Positions 18,168 through 28,421 of a DNA stretch of 64,000 nt are shown here, piece by piece. A model generated the notes under the pieces. It ran no database searches and was not told the DNA's origin. It saw nothing but the letters and a program-made list of their open reading frames with translations. The position numbers were made by a program, and so were the translations under genes. The stretch covers positions 121,513-185,512 of the forward strand of contig CACDVH010000003.1 of assembly GCA_902556205.1 (NCBI GenBank), read 5' to 3'. The stretch is from an uncultured Gammaproteobacteria bacterium. GTDB taxonomy: Bacteria; Pseudomonadota; Gammaproteobacteria; PS1; Pseudothioglobaceae. Each line of letters begins with the position of its first letter. Position 1 is the stretch's first letter.

Positions 18168-21100
18168 TTAGAGAAATATGAGTTGACTTTCTGCAGGACA
18201 ATAGATCGCTGCTTTAGAAGGGAGATCGTAGAATTCATTTAAAACTTCTTTGTATTTTATTATCTGAGATTGATGCGAGAGTTTTTGTCGATTAATAAAT
18301 TCACCTAGAGTCTCTCCTTCATCAATTGAGGCAGTTTTGAAATCAATAATCCATAAAGTTCCGTCATCAATAAACAATCGATCGATGACAACTGATTGGC
18401 TTGAATTTCTATACTCTGACTCCACTTCAGTTGAATCTCTATATTTAAATATCCAATCAAAATGCTTGTCTTTCCTTGTTTTTGAGAGCATCTCCATAAT
18501 TGAACTTGAGAATGTCATTAGCAATTTTGATGGAATTCCCATTTCTCTCAGCCTTGATGCAACTGACAACAAAGAGGGATTGAAGTCTTGATGCTCCAAA
18601 TAATGATGAACGATTGTGCCAATTGAACCTTGGTAAATTAAATCAAAAGATTTTGGAAAATTTTTTTTCTCCACAATTTCGCCTATTTTTTTATTTGATA
18701 CAGGCTCAAGATTTTTAACTCTTAGGAGTTTTGGCGCGCTGATTTCTTTGTTATTTTTGTCACCCTCATCTATATCTATATCCAAATCTTTCTCATAATA
18801 CTTGTTCAATAAAGATAGAAATGATCCAGATGCTGCCTTTCCATTTTTTGATACGCTGCCCAATAAATGAACTTTATTTTTAGCTCGACTCATAGCAACA
18901 TATAGAAGCCTCATTAACTCAAAATGAGATTGCTGCTTTTGCAAATATTTCAAATAAAGGTAAGTTTCATTCTCACTACTTTCGTATGAGGGCTTGATTG
19001 GAGACATTAAAACCTTGTTATTTGGGAATTCTTGCACTTGCATTAGCGGAAGATTATCGCTTCTTCCTTTTTTACCCAGTCCGGGAATAATCACTGTATC
19101 AAATTCAAGTCCCTTTGACTGATGGATAGTCATCAACTTCACATTTGAGACTTGAGAAGGTGCATAGAGTTCTTGGAGCATAGACTCAATCGCATGGGCA
19201 TTGAGGTTTTCATTGATCTCACAATGATTCAACACTTCAAGAAACTGTGATTTAATTGTTCTCTCAATTTTTGTCAGTTCATTGTCATCGAATAGCTGAC
19301 TTAGTACAAAAGAAAAGCGCTCAACAAATGAAAATCGACCTTCAGCAAAAACAGCATCTCTAGTTGCAACAAAAATATATTGGCATCTCTTAAGACCATC
19401 AGAACTGATTCTATCTTCAGAATCTAAATTCATTAGCTGAGTAAAAATAGTTTGATCATTGGTCTGACTTAAAATTAACAAATCACTCAGATTTAATCCG
19501 CACCACGGCGATCTTAGAAGAGACAACCATGCAAGCTTGTCAGCCAGGCTCAGAAGTGCTCTTGACAAACTTAGCAAATCTCTTGTGAAGAGTTTAGACC
19601 TTAAGGCTTCAGTTTTCAAAGACTCAAATTGAATATTATTTTTTTGCAGAACTAGAGAGATTTCTGTAAGGTGAGATCTCGATCTAACGAGAACTGCTAT
19701 CTCCATCTCAGAGTCTTCTGAGAGAGATTGATTAATTATTTTGAATATTTGCTCCGCTTCCTCAAGATCATTATTGGGTGCAAGTGGATTGAACGAAACC
19801 GCTTCATATGCCTCAGTTTTGGAAAATGAAAATGAACTAAAATATTGAATTGCACCTTTCACTAAGTCATCTTTCTGAGGAAAAATTCTTGAGAAAATTT
19901 CATTATTCGTCTCCACTATGCTCTTACTAGATCTAAAGTTTGCCTCTAGTTTTAGGGGTTTGAGCTTAAGACTCCCGATTCCATTTTGAGAAACATTAAG
20001 AAATATTCCAACCTGAGATTCTCTAAATTTATAGATTGACTGCATTGGGTCACCAACCAGAAACATAGTTTTTCCATCACCTTGCTGCCAACCCTCTATG
20101 AGCCTCTCTATTAAGTTGAATTGAGAGTATGAAGTATCTTGAAATTCATCAATCAGAATATGCTTAATTTGGTAATCCAATAGCAAAGCAATATCACTAA
20201 TCTCATCTCGACTATCTAGAGCATTTAATGCCTGAATATTGACTTCAGAGAAGTCTTGTAATTTTTCTTGATCAAAAATCAAATTTAGCTTTGCAACACT
20301 TAACTTTAAAACTTGAACGATATCTGAAATAGATTTTTTAGTAGAATCTGGAAGCTTGCCGCTGGGTAAAAATTCTAAACTGATGAGTAGATCTTTAAAA
20401 TCAATATTTACATCAAGTCCATCAAGGATTTCTTTGAACCTATTTTTTTCTTCTTTTAATTCTGGAGGGAATCCCATTTTCACATCGACTTTCTTTCTCC
20501 AGTTGCTATTATTTTTTGTTATTAAGAGTTCAGAAATAATTTTCCACTCCTCTAAATCACTGACTTCGATACCCGGAAGGTTGTTAATTTTTGATACATC
20601 CTCTCTTACATTAACACTAAGAAGAGAAAAAAAATTAGGGCTAAGTATTTTTTCTGCTTTAGCTCTGAGTAATTTGAGGTGATCAGTAATCAATTCACAA
20701 GAAAAATCTTCGATATGATTGATATCTAAAGCATCCTCGGCATATATTTTTGGGAGCCACTGCTCTCTCTTTTTTAACATTTGCTCTACAAGTCGATAGA
20801 ACCTATCAACATCATTGTCAAGATAAAGCAAGACTGATGAAATAATTTTTTGATACTCATCATCCTCTATCAGAAGCAGGGTTTCTTCTGCTGCCTGACG
20901 GTATATCTTGTCGTACTCAAAAGAGTCAACCATGGTTCTTGGTGGGATTAATTGTTCAAGAGATGGAAATCTGGATACTATTAGATTAGATAATGAGTCG
21001 ATAGTAATTATTTTTAGCCGAGAAGGGTGGTTGATAAGGTCCCACCCTCTCTTATCAGATTGATCTAAAACGCTAGTAGCAAGATCAAAAGTTTTCCTTT

Positions 21101-21344
21101 TGAATTTCTCATTGGGAGGCTTTTTTGTAGATTGATTTAGTGAACTTATAACTCGATGCTTTAGCTCATCTACTGCTCTATTCGTGAATGTCATTACTAA
21201 TATATTTTCTGGCTCGTCAGCAGAGCCTAGTAATTTCAAATACCTTTGCGAGATGAGTTCGGTTTTTCCAGAACCTGCAGGGGCTTGAACTATGAAGGAG
21301 TCACGTAAATTTAATGCATCATCTCTTTGTTTTTGATCATTCAC
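18168..21344 (-). CDS. UvrD/AddA-type helicase-nuclease
   Basis: A 1058-residue superfamily 1A helicase with a C-terminal RecB-like nuclease, the AddA-type of recombination machine that processes double-strand ends. Walker A is [16 protein letters not shown], motif Ia/II regions include [13 protein letters not shown] and [15 protein letters not shown], motif [18 protein letters not shown] and [17 protein letters not shown]. The nuclease site is intact: [12 protein letters not shown] followed by IIDFKT, giving the D and D-x-K residues. The usual partner gene, an AddB-like PD-(D/E)XK protein, is not adjacent here. It overlaps argS by 4 bases, so the two are coupled. Confidence 0.88.
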   Translation of the reverse strand: MNDQKQRDDALNLRDSFIVQAPAGSGKTELISQRYLKLLGSADEPENILVMTFTNRAVDELKHRVISSLNQSTKKPPNEKFKRKTFDLATSVLDQSDKRGWDLINHPSRLKIITIDSLSNLIVSRFPSLEQLIPPRTMVDSFEYDKIYRQAAEETLLLIEDDEYQKIISSVLLYLDNDVDRFYRLVEQMLKKREQWLPKIYAEDALDINHIEDFSCELITDHLKLLRAKAEKILSPNFFSLLSVNVREDVSKINNLPGIEVSDLEEWKIISELLITKNNSNWRKKVDVKMGFPPELKEEKNRFKEILDGLDVNIDFKDLLISLEFLPSGKLPDSTKKSISDIVQVLKLSVAKLNLIFDQEKLQDFSEVNIQALNALDSRDEISDIALLLDYQIKHILIDEFQDTSYSQFNLIERLIEGWQQGDGKTMFLVGDPMQSIYKFRESQVGIFLNVSQNGIGSLKLKPLKLEANFRSSKSIVETNNEIFSRIFPQKDDLVKGAIQYFSSFSFSKTEAYEAVSFNPLAPNNDLEEAEQIFKIINQSLSEDSEMEIAVLVRSRSHLTEISLVLQKNNIQFESLKTEALRSKLFTRDLLSLSRALLSLADKLAWLSLLRSPWCGLNLSDLLILSQTNDQTIFTQLMNLDSEDRISSDGLKRCQYIFVATRDAVFAEGRFSFVERFSFVLSQLFDDNELTKIERTIKSQFLEVLNHCEINENLNAHAIESMLQELYAPSQVSNVKLMTIHQSKGLEFDTVIIPGLGKKGRSDNLPLMQVQEFPNNKVLMSPIKPSYESSENETYLYLKYLQKQQSHFELMRLLYVAMSRAKNKVHLLGSVSKNGKAASGSFLSLLNKYYEKDLDIDIDEGDKNNKEISAPKLLRVKNLEPVSNKKIGEIVEKKNFPKSFDLIYQGSIGTIVHHYLEHQDFNPSLLSVASRLREMGIPSKLLMTFSSSIMEMLSKTRKDKHFDWIFKYRDSTEVESEYRNSSQSVVIDRLFIDDGTLWIIDFKTASIDEGETLGEFINRQKLSHQSQIIKYKEVLNEFYDLPSKAAIYCPAESQLIFL

Positions 21345-23089
21345 ATCGACTCTGGAGCACCTACCCCTAGAATTGACAGTCCATTTTTAAGTATTTGCTG
21401 GGTAGCATTGATTAGAGCTAATCTCGCCTGTGTTAGGTTTTTATCATCAACGATAAACTTACAGGCGTTATAGTAGCTATGAAAATGATTAGAGAGATCC
21501 CTTAGGTAGTAAGCTAGCTGATGAGGCTCATATTGAATTGCAGATGACTCCAAAACACTCCTAAATCGACTCAGTTCTCTTAAGATATCTTTTTCAATCT
21601 CCTCTGTTAGTAGAGACAAATTTGCCTGACTCACATCCAACTCAAGCTCTTTTTCGTCTGCCTGCTTAAAAACTGAGCAAATTCGAGCATGGGCATATTG
21701 AATATAGTAAACTGGATTTTCGTTTGTTTTAGATTTCGCCAAATCTAAATCAAAGTCCATATGTTGTTCTGATTTTCTAAGGATGTAAAAAAAACGTGCC
21801 GCATCATTTCCTACCTCAGCCCTAAGGTCTTCCAATGTAACAAAAGAACCGCTTCGGGTTGACATTTGAACCTTGCTGCCACCGCGATAAAGATTTGCGA
21901 ACTGAACTAACAAAATCTCTAGTTTATCTGAGTTGTGGCCTAGCGCCTCAATTGAAGCCTTAACTCTCGGAATATATCCATGGTGATCAGCACCCCATAC
22001 ATTGATAATTTTGTCATAACCCCTATCCAGCTTTTCGAGGTGATAGGCAATATCAGAAGCAAAGTAGGTGTGATTTCCATTGTCACGCACAACAACTCGA
22101 TCTTTCTCGTCACCATAGTTTGTTGTTTTAAACCATAACGCTCCATCCTTCTCGTATAGGTTCTTACTGTCCTTCAACTTAGAAATACACGATTCTGAAA
22201 GACCACTATCGATCAGTGACTGTTCTGAGAACCATTTTTCAAAGACCACTCCAAATTCAGCTAAATCATTTTTTATCCCGCTCAGAATACTTTCAATTCC
22301 AACTTCAAAAACAGCCTTAAAACCATCTCCTAGAATCGATTTAGCCTTCTCAATTAACTGATCGATATGAGCCTCTTTATCTCCACCCTCAGTAACATCA
22401 CGACATACATTTTCAAAAACCAAATCTGACTTAAGATGAAATTTCTGCCCACTAGTCTCATAAATTCCTTGAGCAATATCATTAATGTACTGGCCTTGAT
22501 AACCATTATCAGGAAACCTTAAATCCTCACCACAAATGGTTAAATATCGCAAATAAATGCTCACAGTTAGGATATCCATTTGCCTGCCAGCATCATTCAC
22601 ATAGTACTCATTATCAACAATGAATCCAGCGTTTCTTAGTAAGTTTGACACAGTTGCGCCATAGGCAGCACCCCTGCCATGACCTACATGGAGTGGTCCG
22701 GTAGGATTAGCAGAGACATATTCCAAGAGCACTTTTTTTCCTTGTCCAATGTCTGAACAGCCATACGAAGCAGCCTGGACAAGAATCTCGTTTACAATTG
22801 AGGAGCTTGATTCCTGTGAAATGAAAAAATTAATAAAGCCAGGTCCTGCAATTTCAATTTTCTTAATAAAGTTTTTTTGTTCGAATTGATCAATAATAAT
22901 TTTTGCTAATTCAATAGGGCTCATTTTTGCCTGTTTAGAAAGCATCAATGCTATATTGGTAGCATAATCACCGTGACTATTATCCTTAGTATGATCGATT
23001 CTAATTTTTGATGGCATCTCATTAAGAATGCCCTTAGAAATTAAATCCTGAACACACTTAGTAATTAATTCTTGTAATTGATCTTTCAT
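21341..23089 (-). CDS. argS: Arginyl-tRNA synthetase
   Basis: A 582-residue class I synthetase that charges tRNA-Arg. The HIGH-like motif is HVGH in [15 protein letters not shown], and the second signature region is [10 protein letters not shown] in place of KMSKS, as is usual for bacterial ArgRS. The N-terminal Add1 domain (about 1-100) and the C-terminal anticodon-binding DALR domain, ending with LGVGAPESM, are complete. It overlaps the downstream helicase gene by 4 bases. A gap of 114 bases separates it from polA. Confidence 0.96.
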   Translation of the reverse strand: MKDQLQELITKCVQDLISKGILNEMPSKIRIDHTKDNSHGDYATNIALMLSKQAKMSPIELAKIIIDQFEQKNFIKKIEIAGPGFINFFISQESSSSIVNEILVQAASYGCSDIGQGKKVLLEYVSANPTGPLHVGHGRGAAYGATVSNLLRNAGFIVDNEYYVNDAGRQMDILTVSIYLRYLTICGEDLRFPDNGYQGQYINDIAQGIYETSGQKFHLKSDLVFENVCRDVTEGGDKEAHIDQLIEKAKSILGDGFKAVFEVGIESILSGIKNDLAEFGVVFEKWFSEQSLIDSGLSESCISKLKDSKNLYEKDGALWFKTTNYGDEKDRVVVRDNGNHTYFASDIAYHLEKLDRGYDKIINVWGADHHGYIPRVKASIEALGHNSDKLEILLVQFANLYRGGSKVQMSTRSGSFVTLEDLRAEVGNDAARFFYILRKSEQHMDFDLDLAKSKTNENPVYYIQYAHARICSVFKQADEKELELDVSQANLSLLTEEIEKDILRELSRFRSVLESSAIQYEPHQLAYYLRDLSNHFHSYYNACKFIVDDKNLTQARLALINATQQILKNGLSILGVGAPESM

Positions 23090-23203
23090 ATAGCCCAGCT
23101 AGTGATTTCTTATACAATTCAGGAAGTTATTTTAATTTATATGAATGCAAACCCATCACCAAATTATACTTTTGACACCTGGATGAATTCACCAACATTC
23201 GAA

Positions 23204-25942
23204 TTAATGAGCCTCTTGCCAGTTTGATCCAACACCTACATCGACATCGAGGGGTATGCTCAACTTGAGAGCATTCGACATTAAGGCTTTTATCTCTATT
23301 GCTTGCACCTCCGCCATTTTTGCATCAAGTTCAAAGACAAGCTCATCATGGACCTGCATGAACATCTTGATTGGATGATTCTCTTTGTCAATCCAAGCAT
23401 GTATATCAAGCATAGCTTTCTTTATAATATCGGCTGAAGAACCTTGCATAGGCGCATTTATTGCAGTCCTTAGTGCATGCTGTTGAAGCATTTTATTTTT
23501 AGAATTTATTTGAGGTAGATAAAGCCTCCTGCCAAGGACTGTTTCTACATAGCCTTGAGATTTTGCCTTGTCTTTTGTCTCCTCCATAAACCTCAAAACC
23601 CCAGGATAGTTTTCAAAATAACCGTCAATATATTGCTTAGCTTCAGTCCTAGATACATCAATTTGTTTAGCCAAACCAAAAGCACTCATGCCATAGATTA
23701 AGCCAAAATTAATAGCCTTAGCTTTTCTGCGCTGATCCTTGGTGACCATCGAAATTTCAGTGCCAAAAACTTGTGAGGCAGTTGAGCTGTGGACGTCTTG
23801 ATTATTATTGAATGCCTCGATTAAGTTCTGGTCTCCTGAAATGTGCGCCATAATTCTTAATTCAATTTGAGAATAGTCTGCAGCAAGAATTACATTCCCT
23901 TTTTCAGCGATAAATGCAGATCTAATTTGTGCCCCCTGCTCAGTTCTAATTGGTATATTTTGAAAATTAGGCTTTGAAGAGGATAACCTTCCAGTTGCTG
24001 TAACTGCTTGATGGTATGACGTATGAAGACGCCCAGTTCTTCTATTGATTTGCCTAGGAAGTGCTTCTAAATAAGTTGAATTTAACTTTGTTAAGGTTCT
24101 ATAAGACATGATGAGGTCAACCAGTGGATGATCTAATAACTTTAATGCCTCTTCATTAGTTGATGGCTGCCCTTTTGCTGTCTTCTTTTTAGGTTCAAGT
24201 CCAAAACCCTCTTCACTAAATAAAATTTGTTGAATTTGTTTTGGTGACTCTAAATTGAATTCATCTCCTGCAATCTCATAGGCTTCAGTTTGAATTTTAA
24301 TCATCTCTTCTTTAATCTTATTTTGTTGATTAAAAAGAGACGTCTCATCTAACATAGCACCATTCCTCTCAAGCTTCAACATAACTTTTATTAAAGGGAG
24401 CTCGATACTCCTATACAACGCTATCAATTTAGGGAATTCCTGTAATTTAGATTCAAATAAATTATTAAGCTCGTTAGTGACAATGACATCTTCGCATGCA
24501 TAAGGCATAGCTTCTTCAATATTAACTTGATTGAATGTCAGTTGTTTTTTTCCACTTCCAGCAACATCTGAATACTGGATAGTCTTATAACCTAGATAAT
24601 GAAGAGCTAGGTCATCCATATTATGTCGACTCGCTACCGAATCTAAACAATAGGATTTAAGCATTGTGTCATCCTTGATTCCATTTAAATTAATATCGAT
24701 GTTTGCTAAAACATGTGCATCATATTTTAAATTTTGCCCAATTTTGCCAATTTTTGAACTTTCTAAGATTGGTTTTAAAGATGATAAAACCTTGGATCTT
24801 GACATTTGAGCTGGTGCATCCAAATAATCATGAGCAACTGGCAAATAGTAGCTATTGTTTTCCACTAAAAATACGAAACCAACTATTTGAGCCTCCATAT
24901 AATCAAGACTATTAGTCTCAAGATCAAAAACAAAAGATTCACTTGATAGAAGTTTTGACAATAAGCTTTCAAAATCATCTTCACTCAAAATAAGTTCTTT
25001 TGTATAGTCATCCATAGAAAATTTTGAATCAATGGCTTCAACCTTCTGAATCTGTTTATCAATCTCATGTGACTCTTTAGCTTTAGAGGGGGTTGGATTA
25101 TCCAGTTGCTTTAGCCACATGGAGAAACCATACTCTGTATAGAGATTTATAAGTTCCTGGGTATTTTCCCCAGGCTCATCCTCAAGAATATTAAAGGGGA
25201 GCTCCACGTCAAATTTAAGTTTCACCAGTTGATATGAAAGATCCAATAACTCAAAAGATTCTCTTAGCTTTTCTCCAACCTTGCCACCAATCATATCTGC
25301 ATTAGCTTTAACACCATCAATGTCCTGATAAAGTTCAAGCCACTTTGCCGCAGTCTTTGGTCCAACACTTGGCACACCCGGGATATTGTCAGAGGTGTCC
25401 CCAGTCAAAGCAAGTAGATCTAGAATTTGATTGGGCATTACCCCCATTTTATCTTTAACATCTTCCTCTGAAAAAAGCTTTCCCTTCATATCTAATTGTT
25501 TGACATTTTCTCCCACAAGCTGAAAGAGGTCTTTGTCACCACTGGCAATGATAGTTTCAATACCTTGATCATTTGCAAATTTTGATAAGGTGGCAATTAC
25601 ATCATCTGCCTCTACATCATCTTCACATAAGAAGTGAAACCCCATAGCACGAATAATTTTATACAAGGGTTCAATTTGAACAATTAGATCATCGTGAGCA
25701 GGGCTTCTGTTTGCCTTGTAATCAGGAAAAATTTCATGACGAAAGTTTGTACCCTTTGCATCGAAAATCATTATTAGTTTTGCACCATGATATTTTCTTT
25801 GCAAGTGCTTGACGGCATTCACAACTCCAAACATGGCGCCTGTCGGAAAGCCACTGGCATTGGTAAGATTTTGAGAGATGGTTGAAAAGTAAGAGCGGAA
25901 TAAAAATGCTGTTCCGTCAACTAAAATGAGAGGTTGATTCAT
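23204..25942 (-). CDS. polA: DNA polymerase I
   Basis: A 912-residue family A polymerase with all three activities apparently intact. The N-terminal 5'-3' exonuclease includes DDVEADDVIATL and GDKDLFQLV; the 3'-5' proofreading domain keeps the D-x-E metal site in FVFDLETNSLD; the polymerase domain has motif A AADYSQIELRIMAHISGD, motif B RRKAKAINFGLIYG and motif C QVHDELVFE. Length is close to the E. coli enzyme (928). It is divergent from znuC, with 115 bases between the two starts. Confidence 0.97.
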   Translation of the reverse strand: MNQPLILVDGTAFLFRSYFSTISQNLTNASGFPTGAMFGVVNAVKHLQRKYHGAKLIMIFDAKGTNFRHEIFPDYKANRSPAHDDLIVQIEPLYKIIRAMGFHFLCEDDVEADDVIATLSKFANDQGIETIIASGDKDLFQLVGENVKQLDMKGKLFSEEDVKDKMGVMPNQILDLLALTGDTSDNIPGVPSVGPKTAAKWLELYQDIDGVKANADMIGGKVGEKLRESFELLDLSYQLVKLKFDVELPFNILEDEPGENTQELINLYTEYGFSMWLKQLDNPTPSKAKESHEIDKQIQKVEAIDSKFSMDDYTKELILSEDDFESLLSKLLSSESFVFDLETNSLDYMEAQIVGFVFLVENNSYYLPVAHDYLDAPAQMSRSKVLSSLKPILESSKIGKIGQNLKYDAHVLANIDINLNGIKDDTMLKSYCLDSVASRHNMDDLALHYLGYKTIQYSDVAGSGKKQLTFNQVNIEEAMPYACEDVIVTNELNNLFESKLQEFPKLIALYRSIELPLIKVMLKLERNGAMLDETSLFNQQNKIKEEMIKIQTEAYEIAGDEFNLESPKQIQQILFSEEGFGLEPKKKTAKGQPSTNEEALKLLDHPLVDLIMSYRTLTKLNSTYLEALPRQINRRTGRLHTSYHQAVTATGRLSSSKPNFQNIPIRTEQGAQIRSAFIAEKGNVILAADYSQIELRIMAHISGDQNLIEAFNNNQDVHSSTASQVFGTEISMVTKDQRRKAKAINFGLIYGMSAFGLAKQIDVSRTEAKQYIDGYFENYPGVLRFMEETKDKAKSQGYVETVLGRRLYLPQINSKNKMLQQHALRTAINAPMQGSSADIIKKAMLDIHAWIDKENHPIKMFMQVHDELVFELDAKMAEVQAIEIKALMSNALKLSIPLDVDVGVGSNWQEAH

Positions 25943-26034
25943 ATTTAAATTTTACATCTAAACTATGATTCAATTCTTAGAAACTGGTTTTTGAATTTAA
26001 TGCTTCTAACACTTTATTTTAGGCTTGAAAGTAA

Positions 26035-26057
26035 GAAATGTTAGATAAAATGTATGG
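26035..26057 (+). promoter_or_regulatory. Possible Zur half-site upstream of znuC
   Basis: GAAATGTTA at 26035-26043 equals the left half of the gammaproteobacterial Zur box, but the right half is poorly preserved. It lies directly before the start codon of a zinc-transporter ATPase gene, which is why I list it. Confidence 0.25.
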
Positions 26058-26777
26058 ATGTCAGATGCTCTCATAACTCTCGATAATATAACGCTCAGCC
26101 ACAATGGTAAGAATGTTCTTGATGATGTCAGTTTTAAACTTCATCAAGGTGAATTTGTGACACTCATTGGACCAAATGGAGCAGGAAAAAGCTCTTTAAT
26201 CAAAATTTTATTGGGTGTCATTAAACAGGACTCGGGATATGTCACTTATACAGGCGATATCAGGCTTGGTTATACTCCTCAAACTTTTATAGCTAATCCA
26301 TATATTCCTATATCTGTAAAAGACTTTCTAACTTTGAATCAGAAATTGGATTCAGCTTTTATGCAGCAGACTTTTGATTTGACTGGTATCAATGAATTGC
26401 TTCATTTGCCGCTAAAAAATCTCTCTGGCGGTGAATTACAGAAAGTTTTGCTCTCTAGAGCTCTTCTCAATAAACCGAATGTATTGATACTAGATGAGCC
26501 TGCCCAAAATCTAGATGTTGACGGTCAAATGCAACTTTATAAACTGATACAGGATATTCATAAAGAGCAAAATTGTGCGGTTTTAATGGTATCTCATGAC
26601 CTACATCGAGTCATGAAGGAGTCAACCCAAGTTTTATGTTTATATCATCATATCTGCTGTGAGGGCCTTCCAGAATCAATATTAAAAGATGAAAAATTTA
26701 ATGACCTTTTTGCAGATCAAATCCATGAGTTAATGGCTACTTATGAACATCATCACAACCATCATCATGAACATTAG
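26058..26777 (+). CDS. znuC: Zinc ABC transporter ATPase ZnuC-like, orphan
   Basis: A 239-residue ABC ATPase of the metal-uptake type. Walker A is GPNGAGKSSL, the signature NLSGGELQKVLLSRA, Walker B VLILDEPAQNLD and the switch His MVSHDLHRVM. The C-terminus is histidine-rich (EHHHNHHHEH), fitting a zinc protein and the ZnuC group. No ZnuB permease or ZnuA binding protein follows: the next gene, 55 bases on, is dapD. The ATPase must therefore work with a permease encoded elsewhere. Manganese or iron cannot be excluded, but the His tail and the possible Zur half-site favour zinc. Confidence 0.85.
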   Translation: MSDALITLDNITLSHNGKNVLDDVSFKLHQGEFVTLIGPNGAGKSSLIKILLGVIKQDSGYVTYTGDIRLGYTPQTFIANPYIPISVKDFLTLNQKLDSAFMQQTFDLTGINELLHLPLKNLSGGELQKVLLSRALLNKPNVLILDEPAQNLDVDGQMQLYKLIQDIHKEQNCAVLMVSHDLHRVMKESTQVLCLYHHICCEGLPESILKDEKFNDLFADQIHELMATYEHHHNHHHEH

Positions 26778-26832
26778 ATAATCTCAAAACTAATGTAAAT
26801 GATATAATTGCCCCTTTTTTTAAATAATAAAT

Positions 26833-27648
26833 ATGAAAGATATTATTGAATCAGCTTTCGAGGACAGAAACCATTTAACTCCCTCTAGTGCTAGTGCAGA
26901 GGTTAAAGATGCTGTCAACGAAGCAATACATTTATTGGACTCAGGAAAGGCCAGAGTTGCAGAACAAAAAGGGGTTGGAGATTGGCAGGTTAATGAATGG
27001 TTAAAGAAGGCCGTCCTTCTTTCATTTAGACTCGCAGATAATTCTCCTATGCCCTCTGGTTTTACACAGTACTTTGATAAAGTGCCTTCTAAGTATGCCG
27101 ATACAACTGAAAAGGAATTTCAAGCTTCAGGCGTTAGGGTAGTACCTCCAGCGACAGCAAGACGAGGATCATATATTGCTCCCAATACTGTTTTAATGCC
27201 TTCTTATGTCAATATAGGTGCTTACGTTGACTCAGGGACAATGGTCGACACATGGGCAACGGTTGGATCATGCGCTCAAATAGGTAAAAATGTTCACTTG
27301 TCAGGTGGTGTTGGTATTGGTGGAGTTTTAGAGCCTCTTCAAGCCAGCCCAACAATAATTGAGGATGATTGCTTCATCGGTGCAAGGTCTGAAGTTGTTG
27401 AGGGTGTGATTGTTGAAGAAGGGGCAGTTATATCAATGGGTGTTTATATTGGCCAATCGACGAAAATTTTTAATAGGATGACTGGTGAAGTAAGTTATGG
27501 TCGAATACCAGCTAGATCTGTTGTTGTTTCTGGAAACCTTCCATCCTCAGATGGCAGTTATTCGCTTTATTGCGCTGTGATTGTTAAACAGGTCGATGCT
27601 AAGACCAGATCAAAAGTTGGAATTAACGAACTTCTTAGAGGAATTTAA
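26833..27648 (+). CDS. dapD: Tetrahydrodipicolinate N-succinyltransferase
   Basis: DapD transfers succinyl from succinyl-CoA to tetrahydrodipicolinate in the lysine/diaminopimelate pathway. The 271-residue protein has an N-terminal helical domain, then a left-handed beta-helix with hexapeptides (about 105-215), including [20 protein letters not shown] and the active-site segment [10 protein letters not shown]. Length and pattern are typical. A strong terminator follows 22 bases after the stop, so znuC-dapD may be one transcript, though each could be independent. Confidence 0.96.
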   Translation: MKDIIESAFEDRNHLTPSSASAEVKDAVNEAIHLLDSGKARVAEQKGVGDWQVNEWLKKAVLLSFRLADNSPMPSGFTQYFDKVPSKYADTTEKEFQASGVRVVPPATARRGSYIAPNTVLMPSYVNIGAYVDSGTMVDTWATVGSCAQIGKNVHLSGGVGIGGVLEPLQASPTIIEDDCFIGARSEVVEGVIVEEGAVISMGVYIGQSTKIFNRMTGEVSYGRIPARSVVVSGNLPSSDGSYSLYCAVIVKQVDAKTRSKVGINELLRGI

Positions 27649-27670
27649 CTTCTAATCCTTTAGATAATAA

Positions 27671-27696
27671 AAAACCCGCTTAAATGCGGGTTTTTT
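27671..27696. terminator. Bidirectional terminator between dapD and small membrane protein 1
   Basis: AAAACCCGC (27671-27679) pairs with GCGGGTTTT around a 6-base loop, with A-run and T-run flanks on both sides. It suits dapD on the plus strand and the small membrane protein gene on the minus strand. Confidence 0.92.
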
Positions 27697-27715
27697 AATG
27701 AGCTAATATGCTATG

Positions 27716-27934
27716 TTACCTAGTAAAGATTTTGTATATTAACCCCGCAGCAACTAGTCCTACCAAGTTGGCAGAGCCAAGTTCACTAATAATATTAATC
27801 AGGCTGCCAGTTACATCGCCAGGAAGGAATGCAGCATCACCGCCAAAGATTATTTGAACAACTACAGCAAGTGCTATTACAGCAACACCTGCCTCTGTTA
27901 ATTTTTTTGCCCAACCAATTACTTTGTCTAACAT
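27716..27934 (-). CDS. Small two-span membrane protein, copy 1
   Basis: A 72-residue protein with no family I recognise. It starts MLDKVIGWAKKLTEAG, an amphipathic basic helix, then a hydrophobic span (VAVIALAVVVQIIFGG), a short polar turn with FLPGDV, and a second span that ends at a basic C-terminus (GLVAAGLIYKIFTR). The neighbouring copy 2 is clearly paralogous, with KLTEAGV, VVQ-IFG, AFLPGDV and LVGLV-AGL-Y shared. It is a single-gene unit with its own TTGACA promoter, leader hairpin, GGAGAG ribosome site 5 bases before the ATG and terminator. A pore, holin-like, membrane-stress or structural role are guesses only. The reading frame itself is well supported by the conserved paralogue. Confidence 0.85.
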   Translation of the reverse strand: MLDKVIGWAKKLTEAGVAVIALAVVVQIIFGGDAAFLPGDVTGSLINIISELGSANLVGLVAAGLIYKIFTR

Positions 27935-27939
27935 ATCTT

Positions 27940-27978
27940 CTCTCCATTTATTGAAAGATAACCAGCATCACTACCGAT
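27940..27978 (-). promoter_or_regulatory. Structured leader of small membrane protein 1
   Basis: The untranslated leader contains a 7-bp stem (27961-27978): ATCGGTA, loop GTGA (a GNRA tetraloop), TGCTGGT, with two U-G pairs where copy 2 has Watson-Crick pairs. It is followed by the GGAGAG ribosome site at 27940-27945. The hairpin lies about 15 bases before the ribosome site and could stabilise the mRNA or tune translation. Confidence 0.6.
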
Positions 27979-27988
27979 TGATGAACTT

Positions 27989-28015
27989 TTTATAGTATCA
28001 ATATAATTATGTCAA
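27989..28015 (-). promoter_or_regulatory. Sigma-70 promoter of small membrane protein 1
   Basis: Minus strand TTGACA (28010-28015), a 15-base spacer and TATAAA (27989-27994). The same two boxes with the same spacing recur upstream of copy 2, which makes them convincing despite the short spacer. Confidence 0.7.
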
Positions 28016-28105
28016 GTTTTCTAAGTTGCATTTATGGGAAAAAACGCTCAATCTGTTGCATTAATAGGACTTAAGACAATATTAGAAATATTCGAATGTG
28101 CAAAA

Positions 28106-28129
28106 AAAACCCGCCTTGCGGCGGGTTTT
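28106..28129 (-). terminator. Terminator of small membrane protein 2
   Basis: AAAACCCGCC pairs with GGCGGGTTTT around a 4-base TTGC loop; the minus-strand transcript continues into a run of eight U. It corresponds to the terminator after copy 1 and is part of the duplicated unit. Confidence 0.92.
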
Positions 28130-28150
28130 CATTGAGCTAATATGGAATGT

Positions 28151-28366
28151 TTACTTGAGGATTTGGTACAACAATCCAGCTGTGACCAAACCAACTAGGC
28201 CTGCAGCTCCAAGTGATCCAATAATACTCATTAGATTAGCAATAACATCACCAGGAAGGAATGCTACGCTTGAACCAAAGATTACTTGTACAACGATTGC
28301 AAGTCCTACAAGACCTACGCCTGCTTCTGTTAATTTTTTTATCCAACCAGTTACATTACTTAACAT
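28151..28366 (-). CDS. Small two-span membrane protein, copy 2
   Basis: A 71-residue paralogue of the neighbouring 72-residue protein. It begins MLSNVTGWIKKLTEAG, has a first span LVGLAIVVQVIFG, the shared turn AFLPGDV and a glycine-rich second span GAAGLVGLVTAGLLYQIL. About half of the positions are identical to copy 1, with the basic N-terminal helix, the PGD turn and the second span best kept. No signal-peptide cleavage site is apparent. Its promoter, leader hairpin, GGAGAG ribosome site and terminator all match those of copy 1, so it is an independent transcription unit. Function unknown; two strong promoters suggest high expression. Confidence 0.85.
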   Translation of the reverse strand: MLSNVTGWIKKLTEAGVGLVGLAIVVQVIFGSSVAFLPGDVIANLMSIIGSLGAAGLVGLVTAGLLYQILK

Positions 28367-28393
28367 ATTTTCTCTCCATTAATTATAAAGATA

Positions 28394-28411
28394 ACCGGCA
28401 TCTTTGCCGAT
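28394..28411 (-). promoter_or_regulatory. Leader hairpin of small membrane protein 2
   Basis: Minus strand ATCGGCA, loop AAGA, TGCCGGT forms a 7-bp stem, located at the same distance from the promoter and the ribosome site (28372-28377) as in copy 1. Base changes between the copies keep the pairing, which supports a real RNA structure. Confidence 0.6.
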
Positions 28412-28421
28412 TGATGCACTT

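Noticed and set aside
27716..28366. Circular bacteriocin or filamentous-phage coat protein identity for the small membrane proteins
   Set aside because: Size and hydrophobicity are similar, but there is no leader-cleavage site, no immunity, transport or phage genes nearby, and no recognisable sequence signature.
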